Source: an uncultured Clostridia bacterium
GTDB lineage: Bacteria > Bacillota > Clostridia > TANB77 > UBA1234
NCBI GenBank assembly: GCA_934169745.1
Contig: CAKPOE010000005.1
Location: 53,733-117,732, forward strand
DNA: 64,000 nucleotides
Direction of reading: 5' to 3'
This document shows, piece after piece, positions 23,676 through 33,219 of the stretch. Under the pieces are notes generated by a model. The model worked only from the letters and a program-made list of their open reading frames with translations, searched no databases and had not been told where the DNA came from. Both the position numbers and the translations under genes were made by a program. Position 1 is the stretch's first letter. Each line of letters starts with the position of its first letter.

Positions 23676-25607
23676 CTAAATCTCTTCTCTAACTAAATAA
23701 TCTTTATAAGCCATTAATATCTCATATATTCTTACTAATCCAAATTCATTGTTACCTGATGGTATCAAAATATTCAAGAAATTTTCCATATCTTTCTTCT
23801 TGGCTTCATCCTTCAAGTTATACGCGGTGATATCATACATTATTTCTTTCATTCTATTAGAAGTAATGTTATTGTCTGATGCATCTAACAAGTTGATATG
23901 ATCTGTATTCCATAAGTCTTCTCTCAAGAAACTTCTTTTCAAGTATGTTTTTACTAATACTATAAAGTCTTTCTCAGACATCTTTTCCTCTGGGTCAAAA
24001 GTATTATCATATCCAAGTGATAAAATTCCCTTTTCACACATCTCAATTATAAACTTATAATATTGACCTTTCGTATCAACAACAGGCTTTGACTTATCAT
24101 CAATATAAACGCCTTGAATTTTTATTCTATCTACCAAATCTCTTGTCATACTATAACTACTTAAAATTTTCTGGAAATCTACGTTTCTCTCTATTGCTAT
24201 AGCACACGCCGCTCCTGCTGATTCAGCCAAAGTCATTCCAGTAGGTATTACTCTCGCAGAGCCTGCTGCAATAGAAGTATACGAACCACTACGTCCTATA
24301 GTAAGTAAATTTGTAAAGCCTTGAGGTATTATAGCACCAAACGGTATATAATATTGGTCTGGTGAGCCAATTACATATCCCCAATCATATATGCTCATTG
24401 TTTGTACATCTATCGGATACGAAGCCATTGCAATCGCATTTGAAAATACAGTTGATTCAAGCTCGTCCCTAACAGTAAGTCTATATTCTCCAACGATATG
24501 TCTTGTTTCTCTTACATATAACTCAGGAGCAACAGCCGACAATTTTGCATTTTCAAATCCAGGTACTTTCTTTATTAAAAATTCCGCAACATAATTTGCC
24601 TCAGTTACACATTTTTCGTACGCAATATCCTTTGCCTCTTCATCTAGCACATTCGCATTTAATATTTGAAGCGAATTTATTAGAACACTACCATCATCTT
24701 GTTTGCCTATATTTAAAGCTTTTAGTCTCATGTGAGCTTGCTTTGGCACATAAGTTTGAGTAATGTTTCCAAAGCCCCAAATACTATCTTCTGTATAACC
24801 TGTGTTAGGTCTTTTTTCTTTCTTTATAGTTTCTTGCATCTTCTTCCAATCTACATTATCCATTTTCATAACTAATGTAGCAGACATAGAACGATTTTTT
24901 TCATTAACATCTTCCCAGCCTATTGTATACTTTCCACCAGCCATTACAGTAATATCAGCATCTTGCGTACAATCCATATATGCTTTTGCAACATATTTTT
25001 CATCATCAATAATTGCATATTTTACTTCTGTTTCTGATGCACCGATTCTTATATCTTTTACTTTATACATTGTAGTAATATTATCCTCAGCATCAATCAA
25101 TTCTTTAAAAGCTTTTTTAGCTTTTTGCACATCGAAAGAATCCTTATTATCTATCTTTGCATAAAATTCTTCAAAAATTCCCTTACTAAGCAATTCGCCA
25201 CTTTTATTTCTATTCATATCAATTGTATTTAAAAGTCCATACGTCATAAGACCCCCAGGACCATCTCTTTTCTCAACAAGTAAAACTTTTAAGCCATTAC
25301 GTGCCGCGGAAACAGCACCTGCAATTCCTTCTGGTTCTGCACCAAACACTATAACATCATATTCTTCTGTAACTTCCATATCTTCATATTCTTTATTTTC
25401 TTCAACTTCATCTTGCACAATAGCATCATCTGGTTCTAGTTGTGTGTTAGGATTTTTAACATCATCATCTTGTGGTTTATCATCTTCTATCTTTGGCGAT
25501 TGAATAATAATGTTCCAGTCATCCTTCTTTACTTCGTAAATAAGTATTGCACTAAGCGCAACAATGATAACACATAAAATAATTATAATAGCAGTCGTTT
25601 TTTTCAT
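23676..25607 (-). CDS. exported FAD-dependent oxidoreductase (FAD_oxidored type) with SLH-like tail
   Basis: A 643-residue protein with an N-terminal signal-anchor (IIIILCVIIVALSAILIYEV) and an acidic linker. An FAD-binding Rossmann fold begins YDVIVFGAEPEGIAGAVSAARNG, with VLLVEKRDGPGG completing it. Later TIGRSGSYTSIAAGSARV is the second FAD motif of this family, found in so-called xanthan lyase-related oxidoreductases. The C-terminal 100 residues contain a stretch (ILSLGYDNTFDPEEKMSEKD) resembling one S-layer homology repeat. The substrate is unknown. AGGAGA before the ATG supports the start. It lies directly upstream of alaS. Confidence 0.8.
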   Translation of the reverse strand: MKKTTAIIIILCVIIVALSAILIYEVKKDDWNIIIQSPKIEDDKPQDDDVKNPNTQLEPDDAIVQDEVEENKEYEDMEVTEEYDVIVFGAEPEGIAGAVSAARNGLKVLLVEKRDGPGGLMTYGLLNTIDMNRNKSGELLSKGIFEEFYAKIDNKDSFDVQKAKKAFKELIDAEDNITTMYKVKDIRIGASETEVKYAIIDDEKYVAKAYMDCTQDADITVMAGGKYTIGWEDVNEKNRSMSATLVMKMDNVDWKKMQETIKKEKRPNTGYTEDSIWGFGNITQTYVPKQAHMRLKALNIGKQDDGSVLINSLQILNANVLDEEAKDIAYEKCVTEANYVAEFLIKKVPGFENAKLSAVAPELYVRETRHIVGEYRLTVRDELESTVFSNAIAMASYPIDVQTMSIYDWGYVIGSPDQYYIPFGAIIPQGFTNLLTIGRSGSYTSIAAGSARVIPTGMTLAESAGAACAIAIERNVDFQKILSSYSMTRDLVDRIKIQGVYIDDKSKPVVDTKGQYYKFIIEMCEKGILSLGYDNTFDPEEKMSEKDFIVLVKTYLKRSFLREDLWNTDHINLLDASDNNITSNRMKEIMYDITAYNLKDEAKKKDMENFLNILIPSGNNEFGLVRIYEILMAYKDYLVREEI

Positions 25608-25631
25608 AATACGTCTCCTTTTAATTTTTAT

Positions 25632-26069
25632 TTACCATACAAGTTTTAAAAGTGATGCAATTAATATTCCAACAAACGCGCCAGCAAGTACTTCAACTGG
25701 AGTATGTCCTAATAATTCTATTAACTTTTCTTGAATATTTATATTCTGCCCTTCACTTTCAATTATTTGATTTAGCACTCTGGCTTGCTTTCCTGCAGCT
25801 CTACGAACTCCCGCCGCATCGTACATTACAACACCAGCCATTATTACCGCAACCGCAAATAGTGGTGATTCTAATCCTTCAGTATATGCTATTGTTGTCG
25901 CAAGTGACGTCATAAGCGCTGAGTGTGAACTTGGCATACCACCAGCTCCCCACATTCTCTTGACATTTAACTTTTTGTTTTTAATCAAGTCTATAATCAC
26001 CTTGCAAGATTGAACTATAACCCATGTTATAAGTGGTATCCACAAATGCTCGTTATTCCATATGTTCAT
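25632..26069 (-). CDS. divergent PAP2 family (DUF212, YuiD-like) membrane protein
   Basis: A 145-residue membrane protein with the family signature GGMPSSHSALMTSLATTIA (phosphatase-like SSH motif) followed by YDAAGVRRAAGKQARVLN. Three to four hydrophobic segments are visible, ending in VLAGAFVGILIASLL. Distantly related to lipid phosphate phosphatases; its activity is unproven. ATG at 26069, 10 nt after AGGAG, overlaps the last codons of xseB by 17 nt, so translation is probably coupled. A near-cognate start 10 codons upstream lacks support. Confidence 0.85.
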   Translation of the reverse strand: MNIWNNEHLWIPLITWVIVQSCKVIIDLIKNKKLNVKRMWGAGGMPSSHSALMTSLATTIAYTEGLESPLFAVAVIMAGVVMYDAAGVRRAAGKQARVLNQIIESEGQNINIQEKLIELLGHTPVEVLAGAFVGILIASLLKLVW

Positions 26070-26310
26070 CTGATGTATTCTCCTCTTTTTCAAGCTCAAA
26101 TTTTTCTTCCTTCATTGTGCCATCTGTATTTTCTATTAAAATAGTAATTTTCTTTTCCGCATCTTCTAATAATTTATTGCAATAATTCGATAGTTCTATT
26201 CCTTTTTGAAACTTTTCTACAGATTTATCCAATGTCAAGTTTTCACTTTCCAATTCATTCACAATTTTTTCTAATTCAGTCATAGAATCTTCAAATGTTT
26301 TATTTTCCAT
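26053..26310 (-). CDS. xseB: exodeoxyribonuclease VII small subunit
   Basis: An 85-residue XseB with the diagnostic helical hairpin (FEDSMTELEKIVNELES, LTLDKSVEKFQKGIELSNYC). It forms the small subunit of exonuclease VII together with XseA, encoded 14 nt upstream. AAGGAG seven bases before the ATG supports the start. Confidence 0.94.
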   Translation of the reverse strand: MENKTFEDSMTELEKIVNELESENLTLDKSVEKFQKGIELSNYCNKLLEDAEKKITILIENTDGTMKEEKFELEKEENTSDEHME

Positions 26311-26324
26311 GTGCTTCTCCTTTA

Positions 26325-27518
26325 TTATAAAATTTCAGCATTTTTCTCACCATTGTGCAAAATAATTTTTATTTTATCACCTTTATTAAGTTCATTTACA
26401 GACTTTATTATTTTTCCATCACAGTCTTCCAAAACACTATACCCTCTAGATAAAGTTTTTAAAGGGCTTAGCTTATCAAGTCCTGCCGAATATTTTGCAA
26501 GCTTTATTTTGTCATCTTTGATAGTAAGTAATACCTTACTCTGCATTCTCTTAACCAAACTATCTATTGTCAATATATGTGTTCTAATTAAATCATAAGG
26601 TTCTCTAAAAACTTTTCTGTTTTTCAAAGCTTCATATCTAGATTTACCATCTGAAAGTTTTTTTCTAAGTGCCATTACAAGTCTTCTTTGTGAAGACTGG
26701 ATTTTCCATTTTACCTCATCCAAGCTTGGAACCGCCAACTCACCAGCTGCAGACGGCGTTGGAGCTCTAAGGTCTGCAACAAAATCAGCAATCGTAAAAT
26801 CAGTTTCATGCCCCACAGCCGAAATTATTGGTATCTCTGATTTAAAAATCGCCCTAGCAGTAATTTCCTCATTAAAAGGCCATAAATCCTCTAATGAACC
26901 TCCTCCTCTTGCAACTATTATTAAATCAACGTTCTTTTCAAAGTTGAAATACTCAATAGCCTTTACAATGGTTTGAGCCGCTCCTTTGCCTTGCACTTGC
27001 GATGGAAAAAGCTTTATATTAACTTTCGGAAATCTTCGTGTTGTAACGTTTATTATATCTCTTATAACCGCGCCAGTACTAGAAGTTACCACGCCTATTG
27101 ATGTTGGCAACATTGGAATTTTCTTTTTGTATTTTTCATCAAAAAGACCTTCATCCTGCAACTTCTCCTTAAGCTGTTCATAAGCTTTGTACAAAGCCCC
27201 CATACCGTCCTCTTCCATTCCTTTAACGTATATTTGATATACGCCATCTCTTTCAAAGACAGATACAGTTCCAAGTACAACTACATTCATACCGTCCTTA
27301 GGAACAAAATCCAAGTTTCCAGTATATGATTTAAACATTACACACTTAATGAGTGATTTTTCATCTTTTAATGTGAAATACATATGCCCAGAATAATGAT
27401 TTTTAAAGTTTGATATTTCGCCTTTAATGTATACATTATTTAGCATCATATCATTGTCTATAACGTCTTTAATATAATTATTAAGTTCACAAACTGTCAT
27501 AGGAGCTGGTCTTCTCAT
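26325..27518 (-). CDS. xseA: exodeoxyribonuclease VII large subunit
   Basis: A 397-residue XseA. An N-terminal OB-fold (YIKGEISNFKNHYSGHMYF) is followed by the catalytic domain with VARGGGSLEDLWPFNEE and DLRAPTPSAAGELAVP. A coiled-coil region, where XseB binds, comes next, and the protein ends with a strand-rich tail containing LSRGYSVLED. The enzyme degrades single-stranded DNA in repair. GGGGG seven bases before ATG supports the start. It follows nusB by 16 nt in a nusB-xseA-xseB run. Confidence 0.96.
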   Translation of the reverse strand: MRRPAPMTVCELNNYIKDVIDNDMMLNNVYIKGEISNFKNHYSGHMYFTLKDEKSLIKCVMFKSYTGNLDFVPKDGMNVVVLGTVSVFERDGVYQIYVKGMEEDGMGALYKAYEQLKEKLQDEGLFDEKYKKKIPMLPTSIGVVTSSTGAVIRDIINVTTRRFPKVNIKLFPSQVQGKGAAQTIVKAIEYFNFEKNVDLIIVARGGGSLEDLWPFNEEITARAIFKSEIPIISAVGHETDFTIADFVADLRAPTPSAAGELAVPSLDEVKWKIQSSQRRLVMALRKKLSDGKSRYEALKNRKVFREPYDLIRTHILTIDSLVKRMQSKVLLTIKDDKIKLAKYSAGLDKLSPLKTLSRGYSVLEDCDGKIIKSVNELNKGDKIKIILHNGEKNAEIL

Positions 27519-27534
27519 CGATTATCCCCCAAGT

Positions 27535-27966
27535 CTATTTTCCCTCGTTAATTTCATTTATGATTTCTGCTAAAATACCGTTTATAAATGCTGGCGAAGC
27601 ATCTTCACTAAATGTCTTAGCAAGTTCGACAGCTTCATTCGCTGATACTTTATAAGGAATATCATCTCTATACAATATTTCATATATAGCTAAACGTAAA
27701 ATTGAAATATCTACTTTACTTAGTCTTTCCATAGTCCAGCCTTCTTTTAAATGTTTTCTTATTTGGCTGTCCAATTCTTCCTTTTTTTCTACAACGCCAC
27801 TAGTAATTTCATTTATATATTTATCATCTTCCGGCGTCATCTCATCTTTTTCACTTTCTTCATTTACTAACAACATTTTTGCTAATTTTTCAACTTCCTC
27901 ATCTTTTTGAAAGAAAGTTTCAAACGTAACTTTAAATGCAGCTTCTCTTGCTAATTTTCTACTCAT
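27535..27966 (-). CDS. nusB: transcription antitermination factor NusB
   Basis: A 143-residue all-helical NusB (SRKLAREAAFKVTFETFFQ at the start, then ISILRLAIYEILYRDDIPYKVSANEAVELAKTF as a span near residues 92-125). It acts in rRNA antitermination and processing. AGGGGG five bases before the ATG. It sits 8 nt after the DUF2273 gene of the envelope-stress module, a common Clostridial order. Confidence 0.95.
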   Translation of the reverse strand: MSRKLAREAAFKVTFETFFQKDEEVEKLAKMLLVNEESEKDEMTPEDDKYINEITSGVVEKKEELDSQIRKHLKEGWTMERLSKVDISILRLAIYEILYRDDIPYKVSANEAVELAKTFSEDASPAFINGILAEIINEINEGK

Positions 27967-27974
27967 ATTTCCCC

Positions 27975-28166
27975 CTAAATTTTATCTATAAAGTTTTTTA
28001 ATTTTTCTTTTATTGTTTCCTTGTTTTTTTGCACATAAGCGCCAAGCCAGCCAAGTCCAACTATGGTAACAACTGCAATTAAAAATTCCCATACTCTAAA
28101 TGCAACTAACAGAATTCCAATTATAACACCAATAATTGCACCTATATAATTTTTAAAATTCTCCAT
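27975..28166 (-). CDS. DUF2273 family small membrane protein
   Basis: A 63-residue protein with two hydrophobic helices (YIGAIIGVIIGILLVAF and FLIAVVTIVGLGWLGAYV) and a basic C-terminus. DUF2273 proteins are encoded with Asp23 and AmaP and are thought to belong to the same membrane-associated envelope complex. AAGGAGG seven bases before the ATG supports the start. Confidence 0.87.
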   Translation of the reverse strand: MENFKNYIGAIIGVIIGILLVAFRVWEFLIAVVTIVGLGWLGAYVQKNKETIKEKLKNFIDKI

Positions 28167-28179
28167 AGCTATTCCTCCT

Positions 28180-28878
28180 TTATTCTATTTCTTCACTATT
28201 TTCCTCTTTCTTTTCCACTATTTCATTCTTATCATTTGTATCCTCATTTTCAACCTTTGCTTCCTTTGTACTTTCCTTTTCAACTTCTTTTACTTCTTCC
28301 ACTACTTCTGACTTTTTCTCTTCATTAGTTGTTCTATTTGGTTTCTTATTTTTTTCATATATATTTTTTACTTTTATATTTATGCTTAACACCTTAACTC
28401 CTGTTGTTGCATCTATAACTTCTCCTATTTTTTCTTGAAGTTTTGCGGTTAACTCTCTTATATTAGTATTTACAAGAACTGATATCATCACATATATTTT
28501 TATGCCTTTATTCTTCTTTATCATCCTTGCTTGTACATCTTTTACTTCTGGAAAAGTATACGCTGTATTACGAACAGTATTGTCTATAGTATCTTGAGAA
28601 ATCTCGACCACACCATGGTTTGTTTCAACCAAAATTGGTTCTTTACCTTTCTTTTTAAAATCTGCATTAAATATTGTTGTTTTTAATGCACCTAAAACCG
28701 CACATATAGCTGTAATAAAAGAAATTTCTTTAACACTATCTTTAAATACATACTCATCAAATATGGCGTAAACCTTATCTACACTAATATATTCTAGGCA
28801 TACCATAATCACTGCTATTGCAAGTATAAGTACTACTACAGAAAAAATAAATGATATAAGTTTATCTAATAATTTCAT
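28180..28878 (-). CDS. amaP: alkaline shock response membrane anchor protein AmaP
   Basis: A 232-residue protein with two N-terminal membrane helices (about residues 7-28 and 50-68), then a conserved cytoplasmic domain (NHGVVEISQDTIDNTVRNTA, IKIYVMISVLVNTN). A long Glu/Lys-rich tail of about 65 residues is low-complexity. AmaP anchors Asp23 to the membrane in Staphylococcus. ATG 28878 is used here; a GTG two codons upstream is about as likely, given AAAGGA nearby. It is followed by DUF2273 and preceded by the Asp23 gene. Confidence 0.85.
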   Translation of the reverse strand: MKLLDKLISFIFSVVVLILAIAVIMVCLEYISVDKVYAIFDEYVFKDSVKEISFITAICAVLGALKTTIFNADFKKKGKEPILVETNHGVVEISQDTIDNTVRNTAYTFPEVKDVQARMIKKNKGIKIYVMISVLVNTNIRELTAKLQEKIGEVIDATTGVKVLSINIKVKNIYEKNKKPNRTTNEEKKSEVVEEVKEVEKESTKEAKVENEDTNDKNEIVEKKEENSEEIE

Positions 28879-28912
28879 ATGCACTACATCCTTTCTTCTT
28901 TTGAATTAAACT

Positions 28913-29428
28913 TTATTCAGCCTTGTTTTCTTGGTGCTCATCACTTTCTGTTTCTTCATTTTTTTCTTCAACATTCTCTTCTTTTTTGCTTTCATCAGCA
29001 TTTTCTTCAGAAGTCTCTTCCTTTTTTACCTCTTTCTTACTATCTTTTGGTAAGTTCACACCTTGAACGTGAATATTTACTTCTACAACTTTCAAACCAG
29101 TCATATTTTCAACAGCTGTTTTTACCTTATTTTGAATTTCCCATGCAATATCAGGAATTCTGCAACCATACTCAACAGTAATGTATAAATCAATTGTTGC
29201 CTCTTTTTCTCCAACTTGAACTTTAACGCCTTTAGCAAAATTCTTCTTACCAAGTATTTCTGAAATTCCACCAACGAAACCTCCATTCATACTTGATACG
29301 CCTTTAACTTCAGAAGCCGCCATTCCAGCTATGATTGCAACTACTTCTTCTGAAATTTTTATTCCATTCACTTCTGTTTCATTATTAGTAACTTCTAATT
29401 CTTCCTTGTTTTCTTTATTCTCATCCAT
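28913..29428 (-). CDS. Asp23/Gls24 family envelope stress response protein
   Basis: A 171-residue Asp23-family protein. The core includes ISEEVVAIIAGMAASEVKGVSSM and the strand-rich VQVGEKEATIDLYITVEYGCRIPDIA region (about residues 72-97). The last 45 residues are a Glu/Lys low-complexity tail like that of the neighbouring AmaP. Family members coat the membrane through AmaP and respond to cell-wall stress. AGGAGGG upstream of the ATG supports the start. Confidence 0.92.
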   Translation of the reverse strand: MDENKENKEELEVTNNETEVNGIKISEEVVAIIAGMAASEVKGVSSMNGGFVGGISEILGKKNFAKGVKVQVGEKEATIDLYITVEYGCRIPDIAWEIQNKVKTAVENMTGLKVVEVNIHVQGVNLPKDSKKEVKKEETSEENADESKKEENVEEKNEETESDEHQENKAE

Positions 29429-29449
29429 AACAATACCCTCCTTATATTT

Positions 29450-30388
29450 TTACATATTTCCATTCGAAAAAGTTCCTTCAATCTTTCTGCCTCTTAAACA
29501 ATCTAGTATATTCATCCTTTTAGCATTTGGTAATTGTATTTCTTCTATGCTTAATATTTTATCTCCTGTCGCAACATGTAATCCCTTTTTAGAATCTGTT
29601 ACAACTATTGTTCCTGGTGTATCTTTTGCCTCTTCGTCTAACACCTTAGCATCCCATACTTTCACCATTTGATCGTTTATAAAAGTATATGCTCCTGGCA
29701 TTGGGTTTAAACCTCTAATTAGATTTCTAATTTCTTTTGCCGATTTGCTCCAATCTATTTTGCAAACATTTTTATCAATCATTGGTGCGACAGAATAATT
29801 ATCGCCCTGTTTTTCTCTTGGCGCAGTTCCTTCCACAACTTTTTCTAAAGTTTCAACTATCATCCTTCCGCCAAGTTTTTTCATTTTTTCATACAAAGTT
29901 CCAAAGTTGTCATCATCTTCAATTTTTATTTCTTCTTTTAAAATCATGTCCCCCGTATCCATGCCAGCATCCATATACATTGTAGTGATTCCAGTGTATT
30001 CATCGCCATTTATTATCGACCATTGTATAGGTGCCGCACCTCTATATTGTGGAAGTAACGAACCATGAACATTTATCGAACCATACCTTGGAATTTCTAA
30101 AAGTTCCATAGGTAGAATTTGCCCAAACGCAACAACCACAATAACATCAGGCTTCAAGCTTCTTATTTTCTCAATAAATTCAACGTTTTTCTTTACTTTT
30201 TCTACTTGAAAAACAGGTATATTCTTTTCAAGTGCATACTCTTTTACAGGAGTAGGCTTAAATTTCATACCTCTCCCAGACGGCCTGTCCGGTTGTGAAA
30301 CCACCGCCAAAATATTGTGACCAGAATCATACAACTTTGATAAAGATTCAACCGCAAAATCTGGTGTTCCCATAAAAACAATATTCAT
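29450..30388 (-). CDS. fmt: methionyl-tRNA formyltransferase
   Basis: A 312-residue Fmt that formylates initiator Met-tRNA. The N-terminal domain has MNIVFMGTPDFAVESL and the folate-binding and catalytic motif NVHGSLLPQYRGAAPIQWSI; the C-terminal OB domain is complete. The ribosome site AGGAGG lies about 12 nt from the ATG, longer than usual. It follows def by 7 nt, giving the classical def-fmt pair downstream of priA. Confidence 0.96.
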   Translation of the reverse strand: MNIVFMGTPDFAVESLSKLYDSGHNILAVVSQPDRPSGRGMKFKPTPVKEYALEKNIPVFQVEKVKKNVEFIEKIRSLKPDVIVVVAFGQILPMELLEIPRYGSINVHGSLLPQYRGAAPIQWSIINGDEYTGITTMYMDAGMDTGDMILKEEIKIEDDDNFGTLYEKMKKLGGRMIVETLEKVVEGTAPREKQGDNYSVAPMIDKNVCKIDWSKSAKEIRNLIRGLNPMPGAYTFINDQMVKVWDAKVLDEEAKDTPGTIVVTDSKKGLHVATGDKILSIEEIQLPNAKRMNILDCLRGRKIEGTFSNGNM

Positions 30389-30395
30389 TTACTAC

Positions 30396-30875
30396 TTATT
30401 CCTCCTCTATATCAAAAAGTTCAGTAGCCCTATCTACAAATAAAATACCATCTAAATGATCTATTTCATGGCATAATGCAACAGCTAGCAAATCTTTCGC
30501 TTTAATTGTTATCTTTTCACCTTTTTCGTTTAATGCTTCGACAACAACTTCTTTTGGTCTTACAACATCTCCAAGTTTACCAGGAATACTTAAACATCCT
30601 TCCCTACAAACCTGTTCGCCTTTTTTCTTTACTATCACAGGATTTACAAGTTTGTATGGTCCTACGCCCTCTTCCTCGTCGCTCAAGTCAATAACAACTG
30701 CTCTCTTCAACACACCTACTTGAGGCGCAGCAAGACCTATTCCATCATTCGTTTTTTTCATCGTCTCATACATATCATCTAAAAGTTCAACGATTTTTTC
30801 GTCCACAACATCAACTTTTTTCGCTTTCTTGGTTAAAATTTCATCACCAATAATTCTAATTTGCCTAACTGCCAT
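30396..30875 (-). CDS. def: peptide deformylase
   Basis: A 159-residue deformylase with all three motifs: GIGLAAPQVG, EGCLSIPG (metal-binding Cys) and HEIDHLDG (metal-binding His residues and catalytic Glu). It removes the N-formyl group from nascent proteins. The start is supported by AGGAGG seven bases upstream. It is located between priA and fmt. Confidence 0.97.
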   Translation of the reverse strand: MAVRQIRIIGDEILTKKAKKVDVVDEKIVELLDDMYETMKKTNDGIGLAAPQVGVLKRAVVIDLSDEEEGVGPYKLVNPVIVKKKGEQVCREGCLSIPGKLGDVVRPKEVVVEALNEKGEKITIKAKDLLAVALCHEIDHLDGILFVDRATELFDIEEE

Positions 30876-30885
30876 TTTCTACCTC

Positions 30886-33060
30886 CTACATCATATTATT
30901 TGGATTTATATCAAAGTTCAACTTTACATCATTTGATTTTTCCTCGTAATACTTATTTAAGCAATCAGCTAACAAATCTAATTCAGACCTGTCAAGCTTA
31001 GCTTTTGCAAGCACTCTCCACCTATACTGCTCGTTGATTTTGCTAATTGGTGCTGGCATTGGTTTATACGCTTCAAAAAACTCAGAAATAATCCCATAAA
31101 AACGTTCTGCTTCTTCTTTTACTTTTTCCTCGTCATCTCCACTTAAAACACCTAGTATTATATCGCAAAATGGTGGATATTTCAACTTTTCTCGAACAAT
31201 TATTTCTTGTTTGTAAAAATTTTTGTAATCTTGCTTTTGTGCTGCCAAAATGCTGAATTCATCAGGCATATATGTTTGAATTATAGCTCTTCCTTTCTTA
31301 TCACCTCTTCCCGCCCTTCCAGACACTTGGGTAAGAAGTTGATAAGTTCTTTCATTAGCTCTATAATCCGAAATGTTTATTGATGAATCGGCCGCCAAAA
31401 CACCAACAAGTGTAACATTCTCAAAATCATGTCCCTTTGTAATCATTTGTGTACCAAGTAAAATATCAATCTTTTCATTCTTAAATTTATCTAATATTAT
31501 CTCATGAGCATTTTTACTTCTTGTAGTATCAATATCCATTCTAATAACCGAAGCTGTTGGAAAGTACTTTTTAATCTCCATTTCAATCTTTTGCGTCCCA
31601 GTGCCAAAATATCTAATATTCTTGCCTCCGCACTCTGGACAAATCGTAACATTTTCTTGTTCTTTTCCACAATAATGACACAGAAGCTTATTCTTTGTTA
31701 AGTGATATGTCATTGCGACATCACATTTATCGCACTTCACAACATAGCCACAGTCTCTACACATAATAAACGTTGAATAGCCTCTTCTATTCAAAAAAAG
31801 TATAGTTTGCTCTTTATTAATTAAATTTTTATTTATTTCACTGTATAATTTCCTACTGAAAACAGTTTTATTGCCAGCCGCAAGTTCCTCTCTCAGATCA
31901 ACAATCTCAACATCTGGAAGACCACAATTTGAAATTCTGTTTGATAATTCCAATAATTTTATTATACCATTTTCCGCCATATAGTATGTTCTTATATCAG
32001 GTGTAGCACTTCCTAACACCAATGGTATATTATATGTTTTGGCAATCATTTTTGCGACTTCCTTCGCATCATATTTTGGCGTTGTTTCTGATTTATATGA
32101 AGCATCATGCTCTTCATCAATAATAATAACTCCTATATTTTTCAAAGGTGCGAAAATAGCACTTCTTGCACCAATTACAATTTTACATTTACCATCTCTT
32201 ATTTTTTTCCATTCATCATATCTCTCACCGAGTGACAACCTGCTATGTAATATAGCAACACAGTCTCCAAATCTAGACAAAAACCTATTTGTTATTTGTG
32301 GTGTTAGCGAAATTTCTGGAACTAGTACAATTGCAGTCTTTCCAGCTTTTAGTACCTTGTCAATAAGTTGTAAATAAACTTCTGTTTTTCCACTTCCCGT
32401 AACCCCAAAAAGTAGGTACTCATCATACTTATTTATATCAATTTTTTCCAAAACATTCTTCTGCTCATCTGTAAGCTTTAGCGCTTCTGTTTTTGTAACA
32501 TTTTTATTAGCGAAAGGATTTCTAGAAACTTCAACTTCTTCAATTTTTATAAAGCCATTTTTCTCAAGAGTTTTTAGAACACTAACCGTTGTATCAGTAA
32601 ACTCCATAAGTTCTTGATATGGTACTTCCTGATTATCAAAAAGAAACGAAATTACCCTTTTTTGTTTATCGGATTTAATCACGTTTAAATCCGCCGATTC
32701 TGTGAGCGATACCCATTTCTCTTTTTTAGATTTCACCTTGTCTATTTTATTGCCAGTTCCAGGTGGCACTAAAAGCCTTAATGTATCCGCCAAATTGCAA
32801 AAGTACCTCTTAGCCATCCACTTTGCCAAATCAAGTTTTTCATCATCAAAAACTTGATCGTACACTTTTACAATATCCTTACACACATATTCCGATGTAT
32901 CTTTAATTCCAATGACATAGCCAATCTCCGTGCTCTTTCTGAAACCAAAAGGAACCAAAACACGCATTCCAATTTTCACATTCACACCATCTGGTATGTG
33001 ATAATCAAAACATCTATTTAAATCATTTACTGACGAATTCACAATAACATTTGCAAACAT
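30886..33060 (-). CDS. priA: primosomal protein N' (replication restart helicase PriA)
   Basis: A 724-residue PriA. The N-terminal 3'-DNA-binding domain is followed by helicase motif I (LLFGVTGSGKTEVYLQLI), DEEH box (IIDEEHDASYKSE) and the zinc-binding insert with several CxxC pairs (CRDCGYVVKCDKCD, CHYCG, CPECGG). Motifs V and VI follow (GTQMITKGHDFENV, QVSGRAGRGDKKGRA). It reloads the replisome at stalled forks. AGGGGG five bases before the ATG supports the start. It heads the priA-def-fmt run. Confidence 0.97.
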   Translation of the reverse strand: MFANVIVNSSVNDLNRCFDYHIPDGVNVKIGMRVLVPFGFRKSTEIGYVIGIKDTSEYVCKDIVKVYDQVFDDEKLDLAKWMAKRYFCNLADTLRLLVPPGTGNKIDKVKSKKEKWVSLTESADLNVIKSDKQKRVISFLFDNQEVPYQELMEFTDTTVSVLKTLEKNGFIKIEEVEVSRNPFANKNVTKTEALKLTDEQKNVLEKIDINKYDEYLLFGVTGSGKTEVYLQLIDKVLKAGKTAIVLVPEISLTPQITNRFLSRFGDCVAILHSRLSLGERYDEWKKIRDGKCKIVIGARSAIFAPLKNIGVIIIDEEHDASYKSETTPKYDAKEVAKMIAKTYNIPLVLGSATPDIRTYYMAENGIIKLLELSNRISNCGLPDVEIVDLREELAAGNKTVFSRKLYSEINKNLINKEQTILFLNRRGYSTFIMCRDCGYVVKCDKCDVAMTYHLTKNKLLCHYCGKEQENVTICPECGGKNIRYFGTGTQKIEMEIKKYFPTASVIRMDIDTTRSKNAHEIILDKFKNEKIDILLGTQMITKGHDFENVTLVGVLAADSSINISDYRANERTYQLLTQVSGRAGRGDKKGRAIIQTYMPDEFSILAAQKQDYKNFYKQEIIVREKLKYPPFCDIILGVLSGDDEEKVKEEAERFYGIISEFFEAYKPMPAPISKINEQYRWRVLAKAKLDRSELDLLADCLNKYYEEKSNDVKLNFDINPNNMM

Positions 33061-33122
33061 AAAAGCCCCCTATTTTTCTATAATATAGAATACTAAAACA
33101 AAGAAAAAAAGTCAAACAAAGA

Positions 33123-33155
33123 TGAACAACTTTCCGGCTGCCACTTTTTCGTTCA
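33123..33155 (+). repeat. 33-bp interspersed repeat, copy 1
   Basis: A 33-bp unit beginning TGAACAACTTTCCGG and ending CTTTTTCGTTCA; its outer bases TGAAC/GTTCA are inverted. Copy 2 starts 37 nt later and an inverted copy lies at 54357-54389, differing from this one at two positions. Confidence 0.85.
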
Positions 33156-33159
33156 TTTT

Positions 33160-33192
33160 TGAACAACTTTCCGGCTGCCTCTTTTTCGTTCA
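33160..33192 (+). repeat. 33-bp interspersed repeat, copy 2
   Basis: This tandem copy differs from copy 1 at one position (CCA to CCT in the middle). The two units are separated by only 4 nt. Confidence 0.85.
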
Positions 33193-33219
33193 AAACGGCC
33201 TGCACGAAAAAGCGAAGCT

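Noticed and set aside
29331..29672. Plus-strand ORF opposite the Asp23 and fmt genes
   Set aside because: No ribosome site or promoter; it spans two real genes on the other strand.
33123..33192. Start of a CRISPR array from the two tandem repeats
   Set aside because: Only two units with a 4-nt gap, no spacers of regular length and no cas genes; a third copy lies inverted elsewhere.
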